Assembly: GCF_001730225.1 (NCBI RefSeq)
Contig: NZ_MIJE01000011.1
Span: 124,001 to 188,000, forward strand
DNA from: Desulfuribacillus alkaliarsenatis
GTDB taxonomy: Bacteria; Bacillota; Bacilli; Desulfuribacillales; Desulfuribacillaceae
Direction: 5' to 3'
Length of the DNA stretch: 64,000 nt
The translations under genes and the position numbers were made by a program. Every line of letters starts with the position of its first letter. The stretch's first letter is position 1. The notes beneath the pieces were generated by a model that was given only the letters and a program-made list of their open reading frames with translations, was not told the DNA's origin and did no database searches. This document shows, piece after piece, positions 26,416-36,819 of the stretch.

Positions 26416-29400
26416 ATGCTGAAAACTATGATTGAGCGCCCTATTGTTGTCTTTTTAGTAGCGGCTATGGTGAGTATAGCGGGTATAATATCAGCTATAT
26501 TACTACCTATTCAGATACTACCAAAGCTAGAAGCTCCCTTCGTTAACGTTAGTGTGATTCTAGAGCATGAAACGGACCTTGATCAGGTAGAGCGCGATAT
26601 AGTCATTCCTTTAGAGACTGCAATTATAAATGCTAACGGAGTCAACGAGGTAGAGGTTAATGCTTCAACAAGAAGTGTCTATATGACTGTGCATTTAAAG
26701 GACGGTGCGAAGGAAGCAGAAGTAGATGCTATTATCGAAGACTTAAATAGACAATTAGCTAGTATAAATATTGATACTCGCAGAAAAGAGGCAAAGCAAT
26801 ATACAACAGAAGATAACGTATTTATGGCGATTGCCATTGTCCCAAAGGATATAAATGATATAAGTGTTCGTGAGGAACTAAAAAATACCGTGCTACCAGA
26901 ATTGGCGATGGTATCACAGGTTAGAGGTATTGACGATACATTAGATTTATATGATCCGAACTATGAATTCACCCTTAAGCAGGATCGACCAATAAGTTTA
27001 AACACAAGTATTCAATTATTCGATGAATTACGCTCCACATTTGACTCATCGCTGCTAGGCTCCCTTAGTTATGGCGGTGAACAATACAGAGTCAAATCGC
27101 AGTCGAGTGTATACGCAATAGATGAGCTAGCGCAATATCGCCTATCTAACGGGGAAATGGTAACGGACAGATTTACAATTGAAGAGAAACTCAACGCTGA
27201 CAACAGCTATTTAATGGTTGATGGTCATCCGTACTACGAGGTTAATATTACAATAGCGTCAACTGCCAGTGAGGTAAAGGTTGCCAAGGAAGTACGTCAA
27301 AAGCTAGAGCAGCTTCATGCCGATAAATCTTCTGATTGGTCGTACTATTATATTTGGGATTCGTCGCTATTTATAGGTCAAGCAATCTCAGAGCTTGCCA
27401 AAAACATATTATTGGGGTCGTTATTAGCTTCTATTATCTTACTCACTATCTTTAGAAGCATTAAAACAATGATTGTCATTGGTATCAGCATCCCTATTTG
27501 CATATTAACAACCTTTGTTTTTATGAATATATTTGGTTTTAGTATTAACATAATTTCCTTGCTTGGTCTAGGAATTGGTGTAGGTTTAATAGTAGATGCC
27601 TGTATAGTTGTACTAGAAAATATATTTAGGAAATTGGAGGCTGGTGTTAATCGACGAGAAGCTGTCTATACAGGGGTAAAGGAAGTTCAAGGGCCAGTCA
27701 CTTCGTCGATAGTTACAACCATTGCTGTGTTCGTGCCTATTGGATTTCTTGAAGGTATGATAGGTAGCATGATGAAGCAAATGGCATTAACAATTTCAAT
27801 TTCACTGGTAACATCACTGTTAGTAGCATTTACGATGATACCAATCTTTTCAATGTATTTAGTGAAGCCTAATAGTGAAAAACAACAGAAACATACGTTG
27901 ATGGAGTTCTATGGAAAAGTTCTTGCAAGAGTGCTTAGACATCGCTGGAAGACGATGGGCGTATTTACAATAGTCTTAGGAATATTATTATTCCAACTAG
28001 TGGCAAGTGTGCCTAAAGGCTATATTCCTGACGTAATGGAGCGAGCTTTGTTTGTTAGATACTTCATTGATGAGAACACAGATTTTGAAGTGAATAAGCG
28101 GCTATTAGATAACACAGCGGAAAAAATCAAAGAAGTTGAAGGCGTACAAAGTGTCATTTACTGGGCGCACAAAGGTAGTCGCGCTGGCACATTCTATATC
28201 CACTATGATGACGTTGAAGATATGACAAGGTCAGAGGCGGCTGTTGATAAAGATGTTGAAATGATTATTAACAATAACATACCATACTCATCTATTACTA
28301 TTGGTGCTGGTCAGGCCGACGCATCAGGTCAAATTCTTTTATCTATAAAGGGATCTTCTATGGGGGTTATTAGCAGGGAGCTTCCAGCGATTGAACAGCA
28401 GCTACAGCTGTTTGATGGTGTAACTGGTATAGAAGTAAGTAGAGCTCAAGCAGGTGAAGAATGGATTGTTGATTTTTCTAGAGAAAATCTAGCCTACTAT
28501 GGACTATCTAGGCAAGAGATAGAAAGACAGCTAGCAGTAGTATTAAATGGTATGACAAACATAGATATCAATTTGCAGGGAGAGAATGTTAAGGCGGATA
28601 TTCTCTTCCCAGAGACGACAAGGGCGATGTCGGATGCATTAGGAAATCTGCAGATTACGGATAATCGACATATAACCCTAAATGATATAGCTAACGTATA
28701 CAAAGAGCCAGCGGAAAATTCTCGCGTCCGCAGAGATGGGCTGCCGTACACTAGCATCACTGTATATTTTGACTCTGAAGACAGGGAAAAGGTCTATACA
28801 CAAATGCAAAACTACATAAATGACGGATACAATGGGAGCTTGTTACTATCTACAGCAGGTAGGGAGCAAGACCAGCAAGAAGCCTTTGAAAAATTATTAA
28901 TCGCAATGGCTGTTTCGTTAGCGACGGTGTTTCTGGTATTGACAATTCAATTTAATCGTTTGCGTCAACCGTTCCTGATTGTTGCTTCGTTGCCATTTAC
29001 AATGATAGGGGTGTCCCTAGGCTTTATTATCACGGGAAGGATCTTTGATGCTATGGCGATGATTGGGGTCATTATGTTGGTAGGAATCGTAGTTAATAAC
29101 GCAATTGTGTTAATCGATTTTATTAATAAGCATCGTGACCAGTATGAGCAGCTTAATGAGGCTATTGTAGCGGGGGCAAAAATACGCTTTAGACCAATAC
29201 TAACTACGACCCTAACAACGGTTGCTGGATTAATTCCGATGTTTATTGGGGGTACTAATACATCAGAGTTTCAAACTCCAGTTGCAACGGCAGTAATTTT
29301 TGGGCTATTATGCTCAGTGTTTGTCAGTTTGATAATACTTCCGGTTATTTACTCTATTTTTGAAAACAGGTCGTTTATGAAGCACAAGCAGCAGCAAAAT

Positions 29401-29439
29401 CAAATGCAAACCACAGAGGTAGTTGTTGAGCAGACATAA
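26416..29439 (+). CDS. RND-family efflux transporter (AcrB/SwrC-like)
   Basis: The 1007-residue protein has the tandem RND layout: an N-terminal helix (IERPIVVFLVAAMVSIAGII), a large extracellular loop, and a helix bundle with LGIGVGLIVDACIVVLENI carrying the proton-relay acidic residue. A second loop and a second bundle (MIGVIMLVGIVVNNAIVLID) follow. It is driven by proton (or sodium) influx and exports hydrophobic compounds. With its lipoprotein adaptor it forms a two-gene operon. Substrates cannot be read from sequence. Length matches the family. Confidence 0.93.
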   Translation: MLKTMIERPIVVFLVAAMVSIAGIISAILLPIQILPKLEAPFVNVSVILEHETDLDQVERDIVIPLETAIINANGVNEVEVNASTRSVYMTVHLKDGAKEAEVDAIIEDLNRQLASINIDTRRKEAKQYTTEDNVFMAIAIVPKDINDISVREELKNTVLPELAMVSQVRGIDDTLDLYDPNYEFTLKQDRPISLNTSIQLFDELRSTFDSSLLGSLSYGGEQYRVKSQSSVYAIDELAQYRLSNGEMVTDRFTIEEKLNADNSYLMVDGHPYYEVNITIASTASEVKVAKEVRQKLEQLHADKSSDWSYYYIWDSSLFIGQAISELAKNILLGSLLASIILLTIFRSIKTMIVIGISIPICILTTFVFMNIFGFSINIISLLGLGIGVGLIVDACIVVLENIFRKLEAGVNRREAVYTGVKEVQGPVTSSIVTTIAVFVPIGFLEGMIGSMMKQMALTISISLVTSLLVAFTMIPIFSMYLVKPNSEKQQKHTLMEFYGKVLARVLRHRWKTMGVFTIVLGILLFQLVASVPKGYIPDVMERALFVRYFIDENTDFEVNKRLLDNTAEKIKEVEGVQSVIYWAHKGSRAGTFYIHYDDVEDMTRSEAAVDKDVEMIINNNIPYSSITIGAGQADASGQILLSIKGSSMGVISRELPAIEQQLQLFDGVTGIEVSRAQAGEEWIVDFSRENLAYYGLSRQEIERQLAVVLNGMTNIDINLQGENVKADILFPETTRAMSDALGNLQITDNRHITLNDIANVYKEPAENSRVRRDGLPYTSITVYFDSEDREKVYTQMQNYINDGYNGSLLLSTAGREQDQQEAFEKLLIAMAVSLATVFLVLTIQFNRLRQPFLIVASLPFTMIGVSLGFIITGRIFDAMAMIGVIMLVGIVVNNAIVLIDFINKHRDQYEQLNEAIVAGAKIRFRPILTTTLTTVAGLIPMFIGGTNTSEFQTPVATAVIFGLLCSVFVSLIILPVIYSIFENRSFMKHKQQQNQMQTTEVVVEQT

Positions 29440-29485
29440 GTAGAACTGTGGTATAATCGCGACTATGATTTGATGGGGGTTTCCT

Positions 29486-30424
29486 ATGAATAAGTATAAG
29501 AAAGCTATAGTTTTTACGGGTTTAACGTACGTTATCAGCTTTGTTTTTATTTCCTTATTTTTTATGTCTGGAGGACAGTGGGGATCGGCATCATCGATTG
29601 GAGTTGCCATGCTCTATATGGCCATACCAATGATAGTAGCAGTTTTTTTACAGAAGCTTGTGTATAAAGAGCCAGTTGTAAAAACCTTAGGTATATCATT
29701 TAAGCTAAATCGCTGGTTTTTAGTAGCGTGGTTGTTAACACCAGTTATTATTGTGCTAACTATCGGTGTCAGCTTACTGGTCCCAGGAGTTTATTATGAT
29801 CCTTCCATGGAAGGAATGTTTGCTCAATATGAATCTACTATGTCACAAGACCAGCTTGAGGTTATGCGTGAGCAAATTGCAGCTCTGCCAATCCATTATT
29901 TCTGGATTGGTATAATCCAAGGCCTAATAGCAGGGATTACAATTAACGCAATTGTTGCTTTTGGCGAAGAAGCTGGTTGGCGCGGGTTTCTACAGCGGGA
30001 ACTAGCGGATATGGGATTTTGGAAATCCTCATTTGTTATAGGAATAGTTTGGGGGTTTTGGCATGCACCACTTATACTACAGGGGCATAACTATCCGAAC
30101 TATCCAGTTATAGGTGTTTTTATGATGGTTATCTTCACTCTGCTATGGTCGCCAATCTTTAGTTATATTAGGTTAAAGGCGCGTTCGGTGATAGCGGCTT
30201 CAGTTCTTCACGGTACAATCAATGCTAGTTTGATTTTGAGCTTTATAATGGTTAGTGGAGGACACGAATTATTGATTGGAGCATTAGGATTAGCAGGATT
30301 TATAGTATTGGCAATGGTAAACGTAGCAATCTATATTTACGAGAAGCGGTTCACTAATGAGCCGATTGACACATCCGCTTATTTTGCCAATGAAGAACAA
30401 AAAACTCAGCCACAGAATAGTTAA
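29486..30424 (+). CDS. CPBP-family intramembrane metalloprotease
   Basis: The 312-residue polytopic protein has the three CPBP (Abi/Rce1-like) motifs: EEAGWRGFLQRE at 161-172, FWHAPLI near 193-199 and LHGTIN near 236. Together they form the intramembrane glutamate/histidine active site. Family members cleave membrane peptides, confer bacteriocin self-immunity or act as chaperones. The gene is 46 bp after the RND gene with a TATAAT just upstream (29452-29457), so it may be separately expressed. A strong terminator follows. Confidence 0.9.
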   Translation: MNKYKKAIVFTGLTYVISFVFISLFFMSGGQWGSASSIGVAMLYMAIPMIVAVFLQKLVYKEPVVKTLGISFKLNRWFLVAWLLTPVIIVLTIGVSLLVPGVYYDPSMEGMFAQYESTMSQDQLEVMREQIAALPIHYFWIGIIQGLIAGITINAIVAFGEEAGWRGFLQRELADMGFWKSSFVIGIVWGFWHAPLILQGHNYPNYPVIGVFMMVIFTLLWSPIFSYIRLKARSVIAASVLHGTINASLILSFIMVSGGHELLIGALGLAGFIVLAMVNVAIYIYEKRFTNEPIDTSAYFANEEQKTQPQNS

Positions 30425-30436
30425 AGAAAATTAATA

Positions 30437-30482
30437 AATGCCGCTCATGATGTGTGAAGTTCACTTCATGAGCGGCATTTTT
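30437..30482 (+). terminator. Rho-independent terminator after the CPBP gene
   Basis: AATGCCGCTCATGA and TCATGAGCGGCATT form a 14-bp perfect stem, followed by five T. Confidence 0.92.
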
Positions 30483-30534
30483 GTAGCTGTTAACGCCGCT
30501 GAGATAAATCCCTCTCGTCAGGCCTTGACGCATA

Positions 30535-31497
30535 CTAAGCTTGGTTTACGACGTTTGTCGGAGTGCCAGCTATATACGCTTCGATATTACCTGTCAAAAG
30601 CTTCAGTAAACGCTGTCTTGCTTCAATAGACTGCCAGCCAATGTGTGGTGTAAGAATTACATTATCCATTGTAAAGAGTGGATTATTTCTATCAGGTGGC
30701 TCTTGTTCAAGGACATCCAATGCAGCTCCGGCAATCGTTTTTTCTTGCAAGGCCGCAATTAAATCTTGTTCATTGATTAATGGGCCCCTCGATGTATTGA
30801 TGATATAAGCTGTAGGCTTCATGAGCTGAAGGCGATGTTTGTTGATTAGATGCCTTGTTTCTTCGGTTAATGGGCAGTTTAAGCTAACAAAATCACTGTT
30901 CATTAGCAATGTATCCAAATCTACAGATTGGATGCGGGCGTTATCCCAGTTTTTTTGACTACGGGTGTATACTTGGATATCCATTCCTAGTGCAAGGGCG
31001 AAATCTATTAATTGCTTTCCGATGGTTCCAGCTCCAATAACACCAAGCACTTTGTCCTTTAATTCAAAATAAGGCACCTGCAAATGTTTAAAGAAGTTAT
31101 CGTAATTTTGATTTTTAAGCATTGCATGTTGTTTGGTTAATGACGAGCTTAGACTTAAGATATAAGTAATCGCTAGCTGAGCAACAGATTCTGTGCTATA
31201 ACCAGGCAAGTTACATACCATGATATTTCGTTCCTTGGCAGCATCTATATCAATATTATTATAGCCTGTACCAGCTTCACAAATTAATTTCACACTTTCA
31301 GGGAATTGCATAATTAATTCTTTACTAAGAGGGATTTCCTTCGTAATAATAATTTCTTGCTTTGCAACTCTTTCAAGTATTTGTGCCTCTGTACTATGGT
31401 CATATGTAGTAAGATTAGTTATGGTAGCTAATTTAGATAGATCAAGCCGATGGTCGAAATTTACTTTAGCTACATTAAGAAAAACTGTATTAGTCAT
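30535..31497 (-). CDS. D-isomer-specific 2-hydroxyacid dehydrogenase
   Basis: The 320-residue NAD(P)-dependent enzyme has GVIGAGTIGKQL (Rossmann loop), NTSRGPLIN (catalytic Arg), LDVLEQEP (Glu) and LTPHIGW (catalytic His). It fits the glycerate dehydrogenase/hydroxypyruvate or glyoxylate reductase subgroup. AGGAGG six bases before the ATG at 31497 favours that start over one six codons upstream. The divergent neighbour is malate synthase G, which uses glyoxylate, supporting a glyoxylate/glycolate-related substrate (inference). Formate, lactate or phosphoglycerate specificity cannot be excluded. Confidence 0.9.
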   Translation of the reverse strand: MTNTVFLNVAKVNFDHRLDLSKLATITNLTTYDHSTEAQILERVAKQEIIITKEIPLSKELIMQFPESVKLICEAGTGYNNIDIDAAKERNIMVCNLPGYSTESVAQLAITYILSLSSSLTKQHAMLKNQNYDNFFKHLQVPYFELKDKVLGVIGAGTIGKQLIDFALALGMDIQVYTRSQKNWDNARIQSVDLDTLLMNSDFVSLNCPLTEETRHLINKHRLQLMKPTAYIINTSRGPLINEQDLIAALQEKTIAGAALDVLEQEPPDRNNPLFTMDNVILTPHIGWQSIEARQRLLKLLTGNIEAYIAGTPTNVVNQA

Positions 31498-31702
31498 ATA
31501 AAGCCTCCTGTTCATCGCCGTATTATTTTAGTTTACCTATATCTATCCTACCCTATTAATGCATATATCAGTTTACTATTTGCGCTGGCTATAAATAACT
31601 AGTATTAACAGTGGAATTCATAAATTATATTTGATACATTATTAACATAAGATACATGATAAGAATATCAAAGGCAACTAAATTGAAGGAGGAAGTAATC
31701 TT

Positions 31703-33883
31703 ATGATTAAATATCAAACTGTTGGTAATATGCAAGTTGCAAATGAGCTGTATACCTTTATCAATGAAGAAGTTTTGCCAGGGACAGATATTAATGCATA
31801 TGAACTCTGGAGTGGTTTAGATAAGCTATTAAGTGATTTGGTTCCAAAGAATAAAGAGCTTCTAAAAAAGAGGGAAGCGATACAGAAGCAAATTGACAAT
31901 TGGCATAACGAGAACAAAGACAGTTTTGACTTTATTAAATATAAGGAATTCCTTAAAGAAATTAGTTACTTAGAGCCAGCGGTAGAGGATTTTCAAGTTG
32001 AGACGGAAAATGTTGATTTAGAAATTTCTGTTCAGGCAGGGCCACAGCTTGTAGCACCAATAATGAACGCTCGTTACTCGTTAAATGCAGTAAATGCTCG
32101 CTGGGGAAGTCTATATGATGCTCTTTACGGAACAGATGCTATTAGCGAGGAAGATGGTGCTGAGAAAGGAAAGGAATATAATCCAGTCAGAGGCGCAAAA
32201 ACAATTGCTCAAGGGAGAAAGCTTTTAGACGAAGCTGTCCCTTTAAAAGATGGGAGTCATAAGGGCTCGACAAAATACACAATTACAAATGGAGAACTAG
32301 TAGTAGCATTGGAGAACGGAGTTACAACAACTCTACAAAACCCAGCACAATTGGTTGCTTTTACTGGTGATGCATATAATCCAGAGTCAATTTTATTTGT
32401 CCATAATGGACTTCACATCGAACTACAAATTGACCGCAATCACCCAATAGGTAAATCTGATGCTGCCGGGGTAAAAGATATTGCATTAGAAGCAGCCCTT
32501 ACAACTATCATGGACTTTGAGGATTCTGTTACTGCAGTTGATGCCTTTGATAAAGTGGCGGTCTATCGCAATTGGTTAGGGTTGATGAAGGGTGATTTGA
32601 CGGCAAGCTTCAAAAAAGGTGGGAAAGTAGTTGAGCGCAGCCTAAATCCTGACAAAGTCTATACAGGTATTGCTGGTGATTCAATTACACTGCCAGGTCG
32701 GGCGCTAATGTTCGTACGTAATGCAGGGCACCTGATGACAAACGATATGGTTTTAGACCAAGACGGTAATGAAATGCCTGAAGGAATTTTAGATGGTATG
32801 TTTACTAGCTTAATAGCTATGCATGACATTCTAGGCAAAAGTAAATTCAAGAACTCCCGCGCTGGATCTATTTATATTGTAAAACCGAAGATGCATGGTT
32901 CTGCAGAAGTTGCTTTTGCGAACGAATTATTTAATCGAATTGAAGATTTATTAGGATTAGATCGTTATACGCTGAAGATTGGGGTTATGGATGAGGAACG
33001 AAGAACATCTGTAAACCTAAAGAATTGTATTGAAAAAGTTAAAAATCGTATTGTATTTATAAACACAGGATTCCTAGATCGTACAGGAGATGAAATCCAT
33101 ACATCAATGGAAGCGGGAGCTATGGTCCGTAAAAACGATATGAAAGACTCTAAATGGTTAAAAGCCTATGAAGATAATAACGTTGACGTTGGATTAGCAG
33201 TTGGTATGATTGGAAAAGCCCAAATCGGTAAAGGAATGTGGGCAAAGCCAGATCAAATGGCAGAAATGATTCGCGACAAAGTCGGGCACGTAAAATCAGG
33301 TGCTAATACTGCTTGGGTACCTTCTCCTACGGCAGCGACACTACATGCACTGCATTATCATGAAGTTAATATTAAGGATGTACAGCAATCAGTTAAAGCA
33401 AGGGAGTCTGCATCGGTCGATGATATGCTTACAATTCCAATAGCTCAAAACCCAAGCTGGTCTGCGGAAGAGATTCAACAGGAATTAGATAACAATTCGC
33501 AGAGTATTCTTGGCTACGTGGTTCGCTGGGTTGAGCAAGGAATCGGCTGCTCCAAGGTGCCAGATATCAACGATGTTGGTTTGATGGAAGACCGCGCAAC
33601 GCTCCGTATCTCCAGTCAGCATATGGCGAACTGGTTACACCATGGAATTTGTACTGAGGAGCAAGTATTAGAAACCTTAAAGAAAATGGCCAAAGTCGTT
33701 GATGAGCAGAACGCTGGCGACCCTGCGTATCGCCCAATGGCTAAGGATTATGATAAATCAGTCGCATTCCAAGCTGCGTGTGAGCTAGTGTTTAAAGGCA
33801 AGGAACAGCCAAGTGGTTATACGGAACCTATATTACATCGTCGTAGAATCGAAGCAAAGAAGGTATATGCAGGTAATTGCTAA
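31703..33883 (+). CDS. glcB: Malate synthase G
   Basis: The 726-residue cytoplasmic enzyme condenses glyoxylate with acetyl-CoA to malate. It matches MSG over its length: [16 protein letters not shown] near residue 130, [11 protein letters not shown] near 272, [10 protein letters not shown] near 614 and [17 protein letters not shown] near 670. Length is typical (about 720-730). AAGGAGG precedes the ATG. No isocitrate lyase is in the window, so its glyoxylate may come from glycolate or purine breakdown or from a distant lyase. A terminator follows. Confidence 0.97.
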   Translation: MIKYQTVGNMQVANELYTFINEEVLPGTDINAYELWSGLDKLLSDLVPKNKELLKKREAIQKQIDNWHNENKDSFDFIKYKEFLKEISYLEPAVEDFQVETENVDLEISVQAGPQLVAPIMNARYSLNAVNARWGSLYDALYGTDAISEEDGAEKGKEYNPVRGAKTIAQGRKLLDEAVPLKDGSHKGSTKYTITNGELVVALENGVTTTLQNPAQLVAFTGDAYNPESILFVHNGLHIELQIDRNHPIGKSDAAGVKDIALEAALTTIMDFEDSVTAVDAFDKVAVYRNWLGLMKGDLTASFKKGGKVVERSLNPDKVYTGIAGDSITLPGRALMFVRNAGHLMTNDMVLDQDGNEMPEGILDGMFTSLIAMHDILGKSKFKNSRAGSIYIVKPKMHGSAEVAFANELFNRIEDLLGLDRYTLKIGVMDEERRTSVNLKNCIEKVKNRIVFINTGFLDRTGDEIHTSMEAGAMVRKNDMKDSKWLKAYEDNNVDVGLAVGMIGKAQIGKGMWAKPDQMAEMIRDKVGHVKSGANTAWVPSPTAATLHALHYHEVNIKDVQQSVKARESASVDDMLTIPIAQNPSWSAEEIQQELDNNSQSILGYVVRWVEQGIGCSKVPDINDVGLMEDRATLRISSQHMANWLHHGICTEEQVLETLKKMAKVVDEQNAGDPAYRPMAKDYDKSVAFQAACELVFKGKEQPSGYTEPILHRRRIEAKKVYAGNC

Positions 33884-33922
33884 TGCATATTGCAAAGAGC
33901 ACAAAGTATAAGTAGTGTGCAA

Positions 33923-33960
33923 TAAAGGGTTCGGTCATAGTGACTGAACCCTTTATTATA
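33923..33960. terminator. Bidirectional terminator after malate synthase G
   Basis: TAAAGGGTTCGGTCA and TGACTGAACCCTTTA form a near-perfect 15-bp stem with a 3-base loop. T-rich sequence follows on each strand, so it can also end the leftward ABC-2 operon. Confidence 0.88.
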
Positions 33961-33995
33961 ATATCAGAGATTATTAGGTGAATACCATGTTCTCT

Positions 33996-34718
33996 TTACC
34001 TTTCTAACTTAATTCTATAGACACCTGCGACTAACATGACAGCTCCGATTGCCATCATCCACATTAGTGGCCTTATTAAGGATGAAAGCGGAACCCCAGC
34101 AGTTAGAATTTCCATTAAAGCATGAGCGGCCCAGCTTTGAGGCGAAATAGTTGAAATGATAGAAATAATCCTCGAAGTATCCTCCATAGGGAAGAATACT
34201 CCTCCAAGCATAGTGCCAATCATAACAATGATTGTAGCTACGGCGGATACCTGACCTAAAGATTTCAGCACACTTGCTAGGAAAAGACCTAGACCTGTCA
34301 TGGAGAAGATATAGACACTTAAAACAACAACCATTTCAAAGTAACCTTGTGACCAAGGTGCGCCGAATAGATATTTCCCGGAAAATAATAGTATGAGTGT
34401 TTGAATCCATGCTACTGTGAATAATTTGATAAATAGACCGAACATAATAGACCAATATGATGTAGGGCTGGCTAAAATTCTATGCCACGTCCCTTTTTGT
34501 CGTTCTTCAATAATTGAGCCAGCCGAAGTAATGAGGTTTAGTGCGACGAACATAACTAGCACTCCTAAGGACGCCATTTCATAAACCCCAGGTTCTCTAG
34601 GGAGGAAGCTCATAGCCCAAGTCATTACTAAAGGTAAGGCTAACGTGAATACAATATACATAGGATCAGCAAGCATTTGCCGAAAACCAACTGTAGCAAT
34701 AGCTAAAGATTTCCTCAA
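33996..34718 (-). CDS. ABC-2 type exporter permease
   Basis: The 240-residue protein has about six hydrophobic segments and the ABC-2 motif region EERQKGTWHRILASP between the second and third helices. It is the channel for the ATPase encoded 16 bp upstream. It starts with TTG seven bases after AGAGGTG. The substrate is unknown; drugs and antimicrobial peptides are usual for this class. Confidence 0.88.
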   Translation of the reverse strand: MRKSLAIATVGFRQMLADPMYIVFTLALPLVMTWAMSFLPREPGVYEMASLGVLVMFVALNLITSAGSIIEERQKGTWHRILASPTSYWSIMFGLFIKLFTVAWIQTLILLFSGKYLFGAPWSQGYFEMVVVLSVYIFSMTGLGLFLASVLKSLGQVSAVATIIVMIGTMLGGVFFPMEDTSRIISIISTISPQSWAAHALMEILTAGVPLSSLIRPLMWMMAIGAVMLVAGVYRIKLER

Positions 34719-34734
34719 TATTAAGCACCTCTTT

Positions 34735-35670
34735 CTAATCGCGCAAAGCGCGTCCTGTAAGTTTTAAGAATAAGCTTTCTAAATTAGGCTTTTTGATTTT
34801 TATCTCAGTTATTGAAATTCTATTTGATACTAGCATTTCAAACAACAACGGTAGTAATTGTTCGGCGTTCGGTGTGAGAATTTTAATCGAATTTTCTAAT
34901 AGAGCTGCTTGCTTAACGCCAGTCAATCCTTGTATTTGTTTCATTGGAGGGGTCTCTAGGGAGCTGAAAGCAACAGTTACTTCATGAAGCTCGCCAGCTT
35001 CATGCTGAAGCTCAGCAAGCGTTCCAATAGTTAGTAGTTTGCCGTGGTCCATAATGGCAACGCGATCACAAAGTTGTTCAACCTCTTCGACATAGTGACT
35101 GGTGTATATGATGGTAGTTCCTTGATCTTTTAATGTTCTTATCGTATCTAAGATGTGATTTCTTGATTGTGGGTCGACACCGACTGTAGGTTCATCCATG
35201 ATTAGTAACTTAGGATTGTGGATAAGTCCAGCTGCGATATTTAGCCTACGCTTCATTCCGCCAGAGTATTTGCCAATTCTGTCGAGAGCACGATCCTTTA
35301 AATCCACTAGCGTAAGGGCATTGTTAATGGCATAATCTAAGCTGCGACCCTCGATTCCGTTTATACTGCCCCAGAACTTTAGATTAGCTACAGCAGATAG
35401 CTCAGGATATAAAGCAGTTTCTTGTGGGACGATACCGATAAGCTCCTTAGCTTTAAAGGAGTCTGTTTTTAAATCATAGCCACCTATAGAAATATTTCCA
35501 CTATCAGCTTTGAGTAAACCACAAACCATTGATAGCGTGGTAGATTTACCAGCGCCATTAGGGCCTAACAGACCGAATATTTCTCCATCGTTAATCGAAA
35601 AGCTAACATTATCAACAACTGTCCTAGACTTAAAAGATTTACTGAGATTTGTTATCTGTAGTAATGTCAT
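34735..35670 (-). CDS. ABC-2 exporter ATP-binding subunit
   Basis: The 311-residue ATPase has GPNGAGKST, YSGGMKRRLNIA (signature), LLIMDEPTVGVD and TSHYVEE. A C-terminal extension of about 90 residues is typical of DrrA/CcmA-like drug exporters. Its start lies inside the upstream membrane-protein gene (32-bp overlap), with GGAGGT seven bases before the ATG, so translation is coupled. It pairs with the permease downstream. Confidence 0.92.
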   Translation of the reverse strand: MTLLQITNLSKSFKSRTVVDNVSFSINDGEIFGLLGPNGAGKSTTLSMVCGLLKADSGNISIGGYDLKTDSFKAKELIGIVPQETALYPELSAVANLKFWGSINGIEGRSLDYAINNALTLVDLKDRALDRIGKYSGGMKRRLNIAAGLIHNPKLLIMDEPTVGVDPQSRNHILDTIRTLKDQGTTIIYTSHYVEEVEQLCDRVAIMDHGKLLTIGTLAELQHEAGELHEVTVAFSSLETPPMKQIQGLTGVKQAALLENSIKILTPNAEQLLPLLFEMLVSNRISITEIKIKKPNLESLFLKLTGRALRD

Positions 35671-36658
35671 TTGCGATACCTCCGCTGATAGATTTGTGCT
35701 TCTTTTGCTCCCATTTGAATAATAGCCAAGAGAAAACGAACATTTGCACAGTCACTTCTGGAATACCAACCTTAAATAAAGTAATAAATTCGGCTATGTT
35801 TAAAGCAATCACGTCATCGAATGTAGCGGGAATAAATAGCATTGTGCCAATCAATGTTAAGCCGTACATAAGACTGAATATTAGTAGCCAGCCATGACGT
35901 TTGCTCATAAAGGTTTGGTAGAACGGATATATAAGCATTGCAAGCATAGCCCCTCGGATGATTTGACCTAGGAACACGACAATTACCATTGTCATATTTT
36001 CTAAGTCACGGAATAGATCGAATGCTTCCATTGTCGAAAGTGCAGCATCATAGTCCTGTATTTGATAGAAGATTGACCCAACTATCCAGTATGTTAGTAC
36101 GTGAAGCAACGTAAAGCGCTTAACAAAGCCTTGCAATTTAGTACGTAACGATTCATTTATAGGTGTTTGCTCTGCTATAAGTGGTTGTTTTGTTTCTATT
36201 GATTCTTTTACTAGAGATTTAGTAGGGACTTCCCAGCGCAAAAATAGCCAGCAAAACAATCCGATTTGTATACTACTTGCAATAAGCACTGACAAATGCT
36301 CAAATAAACTAGTTGTAGTGTAAATGATGCCTTCAAAGGTGCCTGGCATCGGTTCAACAGAGCCAAAGATTACAATACCCCACATAGCACCAAACAAGAT
36401 TAAGGGTCCATGTGTACTACTGACAAACGTTTTGTAAAATGGATATAGCAACAAGGCAAGCACAGCGCCGCGGGCAAGATGGCCGATTAATGCGATAGCA
36501 TCAATTCTATATACTTGGTAGAAGTCTAAAGCAATGCGCTTGCTATCAGGTAATGCACCCTGAAAGGCAACGAAGGCTAAAGCGAGTATTGTATATGTGG
36601 CTAAGTGGACAATTGAAAACCTTCCAACATATTTCCAAAGGTTTGTTGCTGTTAACAT
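35639..36658 (-). CDS. Membrane protein with two tandemly duplicated helical halves
   Basis: The protein of about 339 residues has roughly eight hydrophobic segments in two related halves. Half one contains ARGAVLALLLYPFYKTFVSS then EPMPGTFEGI; half two contains IRGAMLAMLIYPFYQTFMSK then IPATFDDV at the corresponding place. Both halves end in a helix followed by a W-E and basic residues. I know no named family. It is the first gene of the ABC-2 operon and overlaps the ATPase gene by 32 bp, so it is probably an accessory or immunity component of that exporter. AAGGAAG eight bases before the ATG at 36658 decides the start over a GTG three codons upstream. Confidence 0.78.
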   Translation of the reverse strand: MLTATNLWKYVGRFSIVHLATYTILALAFVAFQGALPDSKRIALDFYQVYRIDAIALIGHLARGAVLALLLYPFYKTFVSSTHGPLILFGAMWGIVIFGSVEPMPGTFEGIIYTTTSLFEHLSVLIASSIQIGLFCWLFLRWEVPTKSLVKESIETKQPLIAEQTPINESLRTKLQGFVKRFTLLHVLTYWIVGSIFYQIQDYDAALSTMEAFDLFRDLENMTMVIVVFLGQIIRGAMLAMLIYPFYQTFMSKRHGWLLIFSLMYGLTLIGTMLFIPATFDDVIALNIAEFITLFKVGIPEVTVQMFVFSWLLFKWEQKKHKSISGGIANDITTDNKSQ

Positions 36659-36686
36659 GAAAATCACTTCCTTTATATTTTTAGGA

Positions 36687-36701
36687 CTAACAGTTCGTTA
36701 G
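36687..36701. promoter_or_regulatory. Inverted repeat CTAAC-N5-GTTAG upstream of the ABC-2 operon
   Basis: CTAAC (36687-36691) and GTTAG (36697-36701) form a 15-bp palindrome between the likely promoter region and the first gene of the exporter operon. It resembles a repressor operator. No matching repressor gene is adjacent. Confidence 0.35.
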
Positions 36702-36776
36702 CTCTTTGTATTTGTCTTTAGTATATAAAGGAATGAGTTTCCATAAAACGGTCGGAATAATGAAATTCAGGTACAC

Positions 36777-36806
36777 AAAAAGGCTGATTTTATTCTCAGC
36801 CTTTTG
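36777..36806 (-). terminator. Terminator after the histidine kinase gene
   Basis: On the minus strand, AAAGGCTGA and TCAGCCTTT form a stem around an 8-base loop, followed by TT. It separates the two-component genes from the ABC-2 operon. Confidence 0.8.
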
Positions 36807-36819
36807 GAGTAGATAAATA

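Noticed and set aside
30484-30534. A second terminator stem (CGTCA...TGACG) for the 2-hydroxyacid dehydrogenase gene
   Set aside because: The dyad is short and lacks a T-run on the minus strand.
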